This document shows, piece after piece, positions 47,513 to 58,610 of a stretch of 64,000 nt of DNA. Origin of the DNA: Cotesia glomerata (Eukaryota; Arthropoda; Insecta; Hymenoptera; Braconidae); assembly GCF_020080835.1 (NCBI RefSeq), contig NC_058161.1:1302001-1366000 (forward strand). Reading direction: 5' to 3'. Under the pieces are notes generated by a model that made no database searches, was not told where the DNA came from, and saw only the letters and a list, made by a program, of their open reading frames with translations. Position 1 is the first letter of the stretch. Each line of letters begins with the position of its first letter. Both the position numbers and the translations under genes were made by a program.

Positions 47513-47835
47513 CTAGCAACTATAAATAAATAAAATTTTGCTTTATTAAATAATGATTTTTGTTAAATTGCACTGTACTTTTTTAACTATTGACGTTCTT
47601 AAAAATATAAGCTCATCTTGATATTACACTGATCAAGAACTTTCATTTGAGTACCCACATGCATTTTTTATATATTTTTCATATATACATATCTATATAA
47701 ATAAAAATAAAATGCCGCATGTATGTCCACGCATCACTTGAGAACGGCTGGACCGATTGAGCTAAATTTTTTTTTGTTATCGTCAGAATTGTTAGGAGAA
47801 GGTTTGTATGTAAAAAAATTCTTAAAAAATTTTCC

Positions 47836-48480
47836 CCCAAAGGGGATTGCGGGAGCGTTAACAATGAATTATTCCGGTTTTTGAACTATAGCTCCTATAG
47901 TTCCCAAATTTGGTAGGAATCTTTTGTAAGAGATATAGAAATAATCTATGAACGAATTTTACGATAGCTCGCTCCACAGGGAGTTGCGGGGGTGGATATT
48001 GACAATGAAAATTTTTAACTTTCAAATTGTCGATCCTACAGACGTCAAATTTAGGTGGAGTCTTTCATATGTGATGCGGAAATGATCTAAGAGCGGATTT
48101 TACAACCCACCCCTAATAAGGATTACGGGGGTGGGTGTTAGAATGTTAAGTTTTCATTTTCAAACTGTAACTTCTACAGACTCCAAATTTAGTAGGAATC
48201 TTCGTGTATGATGTTAAGTTCAGCTAAGAGTGGATTTCATCAAATTCTAACCTCAAAAGGGATTGCGGGGACATTAGCCATGAAAATTTCTCAATTCCAA
48301 TCGATAGTTTTTATGGACTCGAAGTTTTGTTGGAATATTTTATTTACAATGTAGACATCATCTCGAATAGGATCTTACGAAATTCTTCCCCCGCATAGGA
48401 GTGCGGAAGTGATAATTGTCAAAAAATTCATATTCTTCAAATACAGTTCCTACAGATATAAAATTTAAAGAATCTCAAGA
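47836..48480 (+). repeat. Five diverged 137-140-bp direct repeats in the Helitron 5' half
   Basis: Each unit has a GGGATTGCGGG-like landmark (47844, 47981, 48120, 48260, about 48398), then AATGAAAATTTT-like sequence, a CC(T)ACAGA(C)TCCAAATTT-like block and a GGAATCTT block. Units differ at many positions, so the array is old. Confidence 0.8.
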
Positions 48481-48879
48481 GATACAGGAAATTACAGGGA
48501 TGGCCTTCAAGGTCAACCGATTTAAATATTTTTCTTAGTCAATGATTAGATTTCAACCAAAAACGAATTTCGTGATAATTCAATTGATATGTAGGTTGTG
48601 TCAGAGTGGTGAGTAGAATGTAAGAAATATTTTTGTCCATAAACTAGGACTTTTTGAGACATGAAATTAAGGACATATCTATTAAACTTCAATAACATTT
48701 AATAAAAATTTCCTTAGAATAATCGTCTCTTTGGCAGCGGGGAAAAAGTCATTGTAAGGTTTTCAAAACTTAACATGACATGTAGTTATTCAGTCAACGG
48801 ACTAAGAATTTTTTATACATGTTATTTTTGCTAATCACATAACTAATTAATTGATTTTATGATTGCGGAAATGTAACGG

Positions 48880-49263
48880 TTGAAAATGAATGCATTTTTC
48901 AAACACTGGATTATTAATTTCAAGCCGATTAATAAAATCTATTTATTTATTATCAGTTTGTCAGTGCGTAAGAACTTTTTGATTGTTATTGTTTCAAAAT
49001 ACCAAGGAGAAGACAACCTGACTAAGGTCATGCCAGTTAATGAGATGTGGGACGAGCTATCTCACGTTCAAACCGTACTGACGATCATAAATAAATCGCC
49101 AGGCCAGTCGTTGAAAATTTACGGAATCAAATCGGAGTTTCCCTATTTCGTGCATGGGAAATTATACGTCCTGTGTTCGTGAATCGGAAAACCATCATCT
49201 TTATATATTTACGCACCGCAAAAAAAGATAAAAAATGTAGTCCATCAAAAAGCTTTAAATTGA
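48880..49263 (+). pseudogene. C-terminal remnant of Helitron Rep/Helicase (Pif1-type helicase end)
   Basis: In the parent protein this part is the end of the SF1B (Pif1-like) helicase domain, which acts with the HUH Rep nuclease in rolling-circle transposition. The frame reads INKSPGQSLKIYGI (about residues 70-83) and then FVHGKLYVLCS, which correspond to the helicase INKSQGQSL and HGQLYVACSRVG motifs near the C-terminus. It stops at TGA 49180-49182. Reading on in the same frame gives IGKPSSLYIYAP and KNVVHQKAL before the natural stop at 49261-49263. The TGA stands where the family has arginine, as a CGA-to-TGA change would produce. Residues 1-45 are not recognisable. It is clearly dead: the Rep and upstream helicase motifs are missing. 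Confidence 0.87.
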
Positions 49264-50015
49264 TTAAGTGTATAACTATGTTGCATTGAATGTAAATAAG
49301 AATTTTGTATTAAATTTTGACTATACTTTTCACAAATATATATATTTATGATATATATTTATGTAGGTGATACGAAGTTCACCGGGTCGTCTAGTATATA
49401 ATATATATTTTCAAGATATAAGCTCATCCTGATGTTACACTCATCAAGAGCTTTCATTTGAGTACCCACATGCATTTTTGATATATTTTTCATATATACA
49501 TATATATAATATATATAAATATATGAAAAATTGATGTGGGTACTCAAATGAAAGCTCTTGATGAGTGTAACTTCGAGATGAGCTTATATCTTAAAAAATT
49601 TCAATAGTTCACAAGATACAAGGTAGTTTCTTAATTATGTTAAATTACACTGTACTTTCTTAACTATTCACGTTTTCAAAGATATAAGCTCATCCCGATA
49701 TTACATTCATCAAGAGCTTTCATTTGAGTACCCACATGCATTTTGATATATTTTTCATATATACATATATATAATATATATAAATATATGAAAAATTGAT
49801 GTGGGTACTTAAATGAAAGGTATTTATGCGTATAACATCGGGATGAGCTTATATCTTTAAAAATATCAATAGTTCACGAGATACAAGGTCATTCCTTAAT
49901 TATGTATCTAGAGATAGAGTATTTTCGAATGCAGCCTAAATACTTTGAATGCAACCTATTTTATCCTATAAATACACTGGCCACAAAATTTTGCTTATTC
50001 TCTTAATAATATAGA

Positions 50016-50395
50016 TTATTTAATTTGTCTAGATAAATAAAAAAATTATGAGGAGACTTTAATCACATTAAATTTGACATTTTTTAATTAATGTATCAGT
50101 TTGATGAAAAAAAAAAATATTCTAAAATTCTATTCTTGTTATAATATAAGAAAAATCAATTTATAGTTAATAATAAAATTTCACATCACGGTTATTATTA
50201 TTATTTTGGATGAAATATTGAAGATACGAAAAAATGACAAGAGTCCTTCTTTTTTAGAAAATTAAATTCTCTATAAAAATGTCTAAATTAATTTTTTTAA
50301 ACCTTTGATCTTTTAAAATAAATATTGACTTAAAAAAATTATTATTATAAAATAAAGAGCAAGTTTGAATGTAATTTAGTAAAAAAGTAAGAAAA
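50016..50395 (-). repeat. Arm of an inverted duplication (partner 56684-57059)
   Basis: The complement of this segment matches 56684-57059 over about 375 bp at well above 90 per cent by eye. Landmarks are AATTATGAGGAGACTTTAAT, TATTCTAAAATTCTATTCTT and AGAGCAAGTTTGAATGTAAT. It abuts the 5' end of Helitron P6, as its partner abuts the 5' end of P8. Confidence 0.85.
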
Positions 50396-51730
50396 ATCTC
50401 TGACATAATTCTTTTAGATAAAGAAAAAAATTACAAGAAAGGAAAATTTTTTGTAACTGTCACAAAGTAACCCAATTTGATTTTAGATGAGACATTGTAA
50501 GAAACGCCTAGATGTACTGGCGGGGTCATGTAACTTCCAGCTGCTGTTTCCGTTCTACTTAAGTCTAAAAAAATGCAAATTGTATCGTTACAATATTAAA
50601 AATTTAAAAAGGGAATGGAGGATCTAACGGTTCCTCTGGTGATTATTTGGCTTGAGATTGACGTGACGAAAGCCGAGAGCCCAGATGAGAAAAGTCCCGG
50701 GGTGGAAGAGGAAGAGTGAGCAAGCTCGGCTACAAATACAAATAAAAATAAATTTGAATATCGATGCTATTGAATTCGATCGAAGGGTCGCGAGATTTCT
50801 TTTCAATAACCGAAAGGGTTGCGATTTAAATATTCTCACCGGGGTAACAAGGTATCTCGGGGCGGGCCTCCTCGTTCGCAAGCTACCTCTCATATATTTT
50901 TTATATTATTTGTATACTTCACCAGAGTACCGGCTTTGTACTTGCCATCAAAACCTAACACCCAACCACCAGACCCGCAGGCGATACATTTACTATTCCC
51001 CGTAATCAGTTGGTACTTCGTCCTTAGATTTAATTTTTTAATAAAATCAATCACAGTCACCGTCTAGTCCAACTGTTCAATCGCAAACATTTTTTAGCCA
51101 ATTATTTTTCTTTAGAAAAATTTTTATATTAATTTTTTTGATACGGAAAATTTTATTGAGAAATTTTTAATATTTTTTTTTGGAAATAAATTTTATTGAA
51201 CTCAATTTTCAAAAACTAGAAGTAGATATTACTGTTAAGAGTTCAAAATTTTTGCTCTACATTTTTAAATAAATTTTAATGACAATATAAATAGTTTAGG
51301 TACTTTTGAAATAATTATTAAAAATAATTTCGATATTATAGAATCAATCACAAATTATTTAACGTGCAAATATCAGCAAAAAAATTTATTTAACCAACAA
51401 ACTATTCAAAACTCTTTCAAAAATTTGACACAAAAAATTTAGAAATCTAAAAATTCATAAAATCATAAAAATTTACAAATTTAAATAAAAAAATTTTGGA
51501 AAATATAAAATTTAAATTTAAATTGCCTTTTAAAATAAAAACGACTTTTAAAAAAATTTTCTGATTTTATTTACTAGATTATTGTTGGAATTTTTAACAA
51601 ACATCAGTGGCTAATTTTTTTTTTTTTTTAGCTTGACAATTTATTGAATTTTAATTAAAAAATTAATTTTTATCATTGCTGCTTTTTTATTTTATTTTAT
51701 TTATGACAGATTTGATTTAAATTCTCAAAA
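50396..51730. other. Balanced island (50,500-51,060) then AT-rich tract
   Basis: Frames of 89 (-) and 106 (+) codons are antiparallel over 50,620-51,010 with no known domains. Nothing else was recognised. Confidence 0.4.
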
Positions 51731-53270
51731 TTAAATCTTTAATTACGAGATACTGAGATGACAGAAGAATCTCAGTCAAGTGCAAAGAGCAATCTGTTAA
51801 ATATTGAAGTAGAAAAACAAAAAAAAAAGTGCAGTCTTGGAAAATAAATCTCGGGAGTAGAGAAAAGTGAGAAATAGAGTTGAGTTAAGAAAAGTATAAC
51901 AGGTCGAAAGAAAAAGGAGTAAGAAGAGTTTGCGTTGGAGTTGGCGTAAGAAAATAAGGCAGTGAAAGCTAAAAGTAAGTAAGGAGGAAAATAATGACTC
52001 TGAGCGACTTGGACGGAAACGGGAGAAAATAGTGGAGCAGTGAAAAGCGTGGTCGGGGCATAAAACGCCCGTGACCCACTTTTTTCCGAAGCAACAGGTA
52101 CCTTCTAATTAAGAACACTTAAGAAAACTTGGCTCTTAAAGCCGACGCCCCCTTCTTCTTCTTTTTCTCCTCAAACTAAAACTCACTCTCACTCTCACTC
52201 TTCTCCTTGCTCCTCCAAACAGACTCTTGCTCTTTTTTCCCCCTCGCCCGCGATAACGCCATTATATTTTAATAAACCCTCGGGGTAAGTGGGTGAACCC
52301 GTCTCCGGTTAAATTCTTTCGCTGCTTCTCTCTTCCTCCTCTGTTTTATTTTCCTTTTCTCTCCTCTCTGCTTTCTTTTATTTTTACTTACTAACCTCCT
52401 GCTCCTGCCACTTTTTCCAAACAGACTTCAGACTCGACACGCTTTAATTCATTCATTTAAGCCCCCGTAATAAATCCACCAACGATATTTTTAACCCACT
52501 GACTTCTTGACAAAATATTGAATTGGAAATATTTTTTTTAGGTTTTTAATTCTTTGAATTTAACAAAAATTTGTTAATTAATATATTAAAATCTCAAATA
52601 TTAATTAAAGAATTTTTAGAACAAATAAAAAAATCATTGAACTAAAAAAATAATTTAGAAGAATTAGATCTTATTAAATCAAGCTAAAAAAATTGTTAAG
52701 CTCAAAAATTTTTCTTAATTTGAGTAAATTTGACGATTTAAAAATTTTTTTGTTTAATTCAAAACAAGGAAAATTCTTTAAAATTATTTTCTTAGTTTAA
52801 TCATTTTTATATTGAATCAAATTAACTTTTTTTCAATTCAATGAAAAAAATTGAAAAAAAAAATTAATTTTACCAAAAAGAAATATTTTTTAACCAAAAA
52901 AAAATTTTTTTTGATTCAAATTAAATAAAATTTATTAATTAGAATTTTTTTTCTTGATTAAAGATGATAAAATTCTTTAAAATAATTTTCTAACCAAAAA
53001 ATAATTAAATTAATGTAAAAAATTCTATATTTACTTGTATCAAATCAAAGTATTGAATAAAAAGAAATTCTATGTTTAAAATAAAATTATATATTATATA
53101 AAAAAATTAAATAAAACCTCAAATATAAAATTCAATATTTAAATATAAATTTTATAAAAATTGATTTTAAAAATATTTAAACAGTAAAATTGTTGAAAAG
53201 ACTAAAAAAAGTGTTTGAAATATTTTTCCAAGGGACATTTTTTCTCACAATTACGATAAATTTATTCGAT
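51731..53270. other. GA/CT-rich island (51,740-52,500) and AT-rich tract
   Basis: Purine-rich to 52080, pyrimidine-rich after it (CTCACTCTCACTCTCACTC near 52180). No frames above 60 codons. The AT part (52,510-53,270) is degenerate. Confidence 0.4.
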
Positions 53271-54050
53271 GTAATACAGCGTTAGAATTCCAGAAGAGCT
53301 TTCTCGGAGCCTCGAAGGAGGGTGGGAGCTTCGGGGTTGTCCCGGAGCTAAAGAGCTTCTATGAAGGCATACGTGGAGGCTTTATGGGGTGGTTGGGTTG
53401 TGTGTAGCGGGACAGGGACAGCGGACGAGGGAGCGGATGGATCCGAGTGTCGAGCAGTGGGTGGTGGTCCTGGCGGCCATTTTGAACGCATATATCGATT
53501 GTTTGGCGGCCGGGCTCGGCCATTCGACTCAACTCCTCTATAGTACACTCATCTCTTATATATAACGCTGCCTTTGCTGCCAGGAGAGGTACCATCAACA
53601 ATACTGGCTCCTCTCTTCTCGGGATTCGTTTCCTATCGATTATCGAGAGCTCAATATTCTCCCATTTCTCATTCTGTTCCAATTTTAAATTCCTCTTTAC
53701 TTTAAATTCCTCCCTCGACTTTCAGGAGGCTAGCTAGCCGGCTGGCTATTATACAACAGCGCGGGTAAAACGAGCTAAGGAGAAAAATTAGCACCTGCAA
53801 GAGTACTGGGTCGGAGGTCATTAGTCGTCTACAAACCGGAACGTCCAGTGTAATACGATATTTTCGTCAATTTAAAAATGAATTTTTTCTTAAGCTAGAA
53901 AATTGAGCGCGCTTTTGCCAACATGTTTATTATCAACAATTTGATTTATTAATATTTTTATAAATTTTATTCGTTAATATTAAACAGTTGCCAAAGTGGT
54001 TACCATAGCAACAAAAAGTGGACAAAATCCAACGTCATTTATTAATTATT
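53271..54050. other. GC-rich island
   Basis: GC-richest at 53,340-53,530, with GGCGGCCATTTTGAACGC and TGGCGGCCGGGCTCGGCC stretches and GCTAGCTAGCCGGCTGGC near 53730. Frames of 60-107 codons run on both strands over the same bases; none is recognised. It could be a promoter region. Confidence 0.45.
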
Positions 54051-54054
54051 GACA

Positions 54055-55022
54055 TTTTTTAAGATATAAGCTCATCCTGATGTTACGCTCATCGAGACCT
54101 TTCATTTGAGTAGTCACACGATTTTTTTTATATATTTTATATATATGATATTTGTAAAATATATAAATATATAAAATATATGAAAAAGATCGTGTGGGTA
54201 TTCAAATGAAAGGTCTTGATAAGTGTAACTACAGGATGAGCTTATATCGTTAAAAATATCATCAGGATACAAAATACAATGTCATTTCTTAATCATTAAC
54301 ATTTTTCAAGATATAAGCTCATCCTGATGTTATGCTCATTAAGACCTTTCATTTGAGTACCCACATCAATTTTTCATACATTTTATATATTTATATATAT
54401 ATTATATATACGTATATATGAAAAATATATCAAAAATGCATGTGGGTACTCAAATGAAAGGTCTCGATGAGCGTAACATCAGAATGAGTTCATATAGTTA
54501 AAAATATCATCAGGAGACAAAATACAACGTGATTTGTTAAATATTGACATTTTTCAATATATAAGCTCATCCTGATGTTACGCTCATCGAGACTTTTCAT
54601 TTGAGTAGTCACACGATTTTTTTTATATATTTTATATATATGGTATTTGTAAAATATATAAATATATAAAAAATTCATGTGGGTATTCAAATGAAAGGTC
54701 TCGATGAGAGTAACTCCAGAATGAGCTTATATCGTTAAAAATATCATCAGTAGACAAATTACAACGTCATTCTTTAATTATTGACATTCTTTAAGATATA
54801 AGCTCATCCTGATGTTACGCTCATCGAGACCTTTCATTTGAGTAGTCACACGATTTTTTTATATATTTTATATATATGGTATTTATAAAATATATAAATA
54901 TATAAAATATATGAAAAATTCATGTGGGTATTCAAATGAAAGGTCTTGATAAGTGTAACATCAAGATAAGCTTATATCGTTAAAAATATTAATTTAAAAT
55001 AGTAATTTCTTAATTATTGACA
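54055..55022. repeat. Four-unit tandem array of the palindrome, without Helitron ends
   Basis: Four units start ATAAGCTCATCCTGATG at 54066, 54313, 54561 and 54798 (periods 247, 248, 237). Each is an imperfect palindrome with arms ACCTTTCATTTGAGTA / TACTCAAATGAAAGGT-like and an AT-rich centre. Three units share a variant not seen in the Helitron copies (GAGTAGTCACACGATTTTTTT in the left arm), so they were amplified locally from one another. No TC or CTAG/hairpin terminus was found at either side. Confidence 0.88.
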
Positions 55023-56485
55023 TTTTTTCGTAAAAAAATCTCAAGCAATTATTCAAAGAGCTTGCAAGCTATGAGAAACATTTTTTTACAAACGACAAGA
55101 CTTGACCTTTAAAAATTAATAATTCGAGAGAATTTTTTCAGCGAGGAAAAAATATTGTTCTCAAATAAAACACTCTAATACACATATACACCGGTAAAAG
55201 CGAGGGTGAGTGCCGAAAGCAAACTACCCCCTAAACCGGCTTAGAACCGCCCCGCGGACTCTCCATAAGCCAATCCGCGTTAGTTTATCTCTTTACACTC
55301 ACGCGCAGGTCCAGCTGTAGCCCCGTGGACACACTGGAGTCTCAAGTCTGAGCCGAGAAAATCCTCATATTGACCCCACGTCGATCACAATCTCTTTTAT
55401 TTCTTCAATTCTCTCAAATTTATCATTTTATTCCCAGAAAAAGAAAAAAACGAGAGTGCTTTTTATAATTAATTAATAAATTTACAAAGCAATTTACAAT
55501 ATATGATGATTTTCTCAGCGGGGGTGGTATGTTTGCTGAACCTTGATATAAGAACTACAAGTAGGTTTCCGCGGATTAAAGTTCGGTCGTTATCTCGAAG
55601 GAAACAAAGTTGAGGCTTTTTTTCTTACCTTGTTTTCCGGGGAGTTTTCTGGCTGGCTGCCAACTGGGTGAAAAGCGCGAAAGTGAGCCCAAGATCTATC
55701 TGCACCAGCACCCCACAGAAAAATATATTGTATTTTGTATAATAATAATGATAAAAATGGCGAGATATAGACATAAAAGTTTTAGCAGAGTTATTCAAAT
55801 TATTCAGAGGAGGTCGATGCACGGAAAAATAATTCAAGCTGTTATACTTTCATTCACAAGTTTCCCTTTTCATTTTATTATTGCGTTCTTATTCTTTTTC
55901 TTCCGGCACGTAGTTTCACTGACGGGTACGGATTATAGTATAAATGTGGATGTATATTTCTGTATAGAAGGTTTCCTGGTCGTAGAGCGCCCTTATTTCA
56001 TTGTCGACGGGTTTTTCATAAGATAATTGTCGGCGGGTTAATGGGGAAACTTCCTCGGCCTTCAAACTTTTAAACAGAATACTTTCTCCTTATAAACTTT
56101 GTTATCGTAACTTGTATACTTTTATCGCTCTTTTATTATTATCTAACTTGGTATCGTTATGAATTTGTTTAACCACCGATTAACATCTTGCTGTTTCGTT
56201 TTATTAATTTTATTTTACTTTTGTATCATTTTTTTCCGTTTAAAATAACCTTATAAAATTTTTGTTTAAACACTAATATAATAATTAATTCAATTCTCGT
56301 ACATCAATAATTCGATTTAATATTTACAAATATTTTCTTTTTAATTTTATTATTATTTTAAAAATTACTAAATTTTTTTTTTTCAAATTATTATCATTAT
56401 AATTAAGAAATAAAATTTAATTCAACTAAATAACTTTTTATATAAACAACAATAATTATAAAATTTCAAATTAACACTATTATTA
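55023..56485. other. Two balanced islands (55,190-55,430; 55,560-56,050) in AT-rich DNA
   Basis: The 138-codon + frame at 55610-56026 is the second longest of the window. It has a hydrophobic stretch (SFPFHFIIAFLFFF) but no recognisable domain, start context or codon bias. I do not call it a gene. Confidence 0.4.
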
Positions 56486-56683
56486 TCTACATTATTAAAA
56501 GAATAAGTAATATTTTGTAGCCAGTGTATTCATAAGATAAAATAGGTTTTTGTAGTTAAATTTGGTATCATTAGAAAAGTCTTTACCTGGAGTTGTGCCT
56601 TTTCATGGTTTCATATCATTCTCACCAGTAGTCAATTTATAATGATAAGTATTTAGGCTGCATTTGAAAATACTCTTTTTCTT
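56486..56683 (+). mobile_element. 5' fragment of a palindrome-family Helitron (P7)
   Basis: After A (56485) it starts TCTACATTATTAAAAGAATA and follows the family 5' region to GGCTGCATTTGAAAATACTC, then stops abruptly at the inverted-duplication segment. Confidence 0.8.
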
Positions 56684-57059
56684 ACTTTTTTACTAAATTA
56701 CATTCAAACTTGCTCTTTATTTTATAATAATAATTTTTTTAAGTCAATATTTATTTTAAAAAATCAAAGGTGTAAAAAAATTAATTTAGACATTTTTTAT
56801 AGAAAATTTAATTTTCTAAAAAAAAAAAAGGAATCTTGTCATTTTTTCGTATCTTCAATATTTCATCCAAAATAATAATATTAACCTTGATGTAGAATTT
56901 TATTATTAACTATAAATTGATTTTTGTTATATTATAACAAGAATAGAATTTTAGAATATTTTTTTTTTCATTAAACTGATAAATTAATTAAAAAATGTCA
57001 ATTTTAATATGATTAAAGTCTCCTCATAATTTTTTTAGTTATGTAGACTGATTAAATAA
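56684..57059 (+). repeat. Arm of an inverted duplication (partner 50016-50395)
   Basis: It lies between the Helitron fragment P7 and the complete Helitron P8. See the partner for shared landmarks. It contains a copy of the CAATATTTCATCCAAAATAA repeat also present at 30.7 kb. Confidence 0.85.
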
Positions 57060-57486
57060 TCTATATTATTAAGAGAATAAGCAAAATTTTGTGTCTAGTG
57101 TATTTATGTGATAAAATGGGTTGCATTCGAAGTGTTTAAGCTGCATTCGAAAATACTCTATCTCTAGATACATAATTAAGAAATAACCTTGTATCTCGTT
57201 AACTATTGACATTTTTGAAGATATAAGCTCATCCCGACGTTACACTTATCAAGACCTTTCATTTGAATACCCACATCAATTTTTCATATATTTATATATA
57301 TTATATATATACGTATATATGAAAAATATATCAAAAATGCATGTGGGTGCTCAAATGAAAGCTCTTGATGAGTGTAGCATCGGATGAGCTTATATCTTTA
57401 AAAATGTTATTTAAGAAAGTACAGTGCAATTTAACAAAATTCATAATTTAATAAAGCAAAATTTTATTCATTTATAGTTAATATAG
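57060..57486 (+). mobile_element. Non-autonomous Helitron, palindrome family, copy P8
   Basis: It starts TCTATATTATTAAGAGAATA after A (57059). The 5' part carries the same internal deletion as P6 (GGGTTGCATTCGAAGT joined to GCTGCATTCGAAAATACTC). It has one palindrome (about 57218-57405). The 3' end lacks the hairpin, as in P6, and finishes TTATAGTTAATATAG before T, with CTAG decayed to ATAG. Confidence 0.82.
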
Positions 57487-58610
57487 TTATTATTTTTATT
57501 ATTGCTAAAATATTAAAGATACAAAAAAATAATAAGAGACTTTTTTTGTAGATAATTAAATTTCTTATAAAAAATATTCTTTTAAATTCAGAATATTAAT
57601 TCAAACAAAAAACAAAAAATTTTTATTATTACTGATTTCTGAATTGATAATAAATAAATCAACTAATAAATAAATTTTTTAAATTGATAACAAAGAATCA
57701 AATCTACCCACCCCTAAAATTTTATTCCTTAAATAAAAAAAAAAAATTCCTTTTCATATCGACAGTCTCTTATCCCAATATAATAAAAATTTTCTTTTTG
57801 ATATACATATAAATTTTTTCATTTCTTTGATCACATCTCAGAATCTGCGTTTGAGGGGTAGTGAATGCTGTCTCTGTATCGCATACCTATCATCCCCCAT
57901 TTCAGAGCAGAATCTTACTTCTACTCGACGCTACTCAACTCTTATACTTGCAAAAATACGAATCTACGTACATATAAATATACATTACCCACACTGAGCA
58001 TATATATATTATATAATATACATTATAAAATCCCCTTTTAGAATTTCCTACATGTCTTTGACAGGCTCAAGTTGTCGCTATTCGCAATTCGGGATTGCCC
58101 GACAATGTCAGGCCCATCTATCGCGTCCTTAAGGAAGCAAAACGAGCCTGGCCCACAAGCTTGAGTCCCAATCCGAGCGTTCCCCGTCTACTTTCTATCT
58201 TCTATTTTATTTCTATCGATGTAGCTATTTATGTTACCTACGAACACACTGCCGTTGAGATGTAGCGTGTAGCAGGGAACGATCGATACGGCAGATACCT
58301 GGTAGTTAATGACCCTAGGCGCATGCTCCTTTTACTTCTCATCAACTGGCTTCCGGGTCTGACCGCTGGAGAGCGCTGCCCGGTTTTTCTTGTCCGATCA
58401 GCCAGTATCTTTTCCACTTTTTCGGGTGTTATTTTTATTATTCCTTTCCGTATAGATATATATTTAAGACGTGAGAGATATTATATAGATGTATGAAACT
58501 CATATCTGTTTTGTGCTATGTAGTATGTAGTCATATTTATATATTTTTAACAGAGAGGGGATGATCCAGGGTGGGGTTGCTTTAACCTTGACATCTAAGT
58601 TTATACTTTT
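57487..58610. other. AT spacer then balanced island (57,840-58,590)
   Basis: 57,490-57,590 contains an inverted copy of the AATATTTCA repeat. The island has no frame above 60 codons. The stretch 58,065-58,190 is GC-rich and unusual in tone, with short inverted bits (GGGATTGCCCGACAATGTC). No RNA family was recognised. Confidence 0.4.

Larger units (their letters stand above)
47692..49394 (+). mobile_element. Helitron with helicase remnant (Hel2), nested in P6
   Basis: It begins TCTATATAAATAAAAATAAA and then GAGAACGGCTGGACCGATTG, typical of insect Helitron 5' regions. It ends with hairpin GGTGA-8 nt-TCACC (49366-49383), GGGTCGT and CTAG (49391-49394). The host bases are A (47691) and T (49395). 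Inside are five diverged repeats of 137-140 bp (47836-48480), an AT-rich middle, and the C-terminal end of a Rep/Helicase ORF. At 1703 bp, most of the Rep/Helicase coding region is absent, so it cannot move by itself. Confidence 0.95.
47513..50015 (-). mobile_element. Non-autonomous Helitron, palindrome family, copy P6, split by a nested Helitron
   Basis: The ends are CTAG (47513-47516) after A and GATATTATTAAGAGA-type TC end (50015) before T. The host part is 47513-47691 plus 49395-50015, about 800 bp without the insert. It has half a palindrome (47590-47691 continuing at 49395), then two full units (about 49416-49590 and 49675-49865). The hairpin region is deleted: CTAGCAAC runs straight into TATAAATAAATAAAATTTTG. 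The half-plus-two layout is the same as in copy P9. The 62-codon minus frame is a palindrome artefact. Confidence 0.9.

Noticed and set aside
49359..49547. Recurring minus-strand frame starting M-STHINFSYI (also near 19700, 54490 and 61010)
   Set aside because: It is read through the palindromic Helitron unit and its AT-rich centre. It recurs because the repeat recurs, and the sequence is low-complexity Tyr/Ile. Not a conserved protein.
55610..56026. 138-codon frame, possible membrane protein
   Set aside because: The single hydrophobic stretch comes from T-rich codons. There is no homologue I recognise and an antiparallel frame overlaps.
58060..58190. Possible structured RNA or small exon (GC-rich, CpG-containing)
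   Set aside because: Only short inverted pieces and no open frame longer than a few dozen codons. No RNA family recognised.
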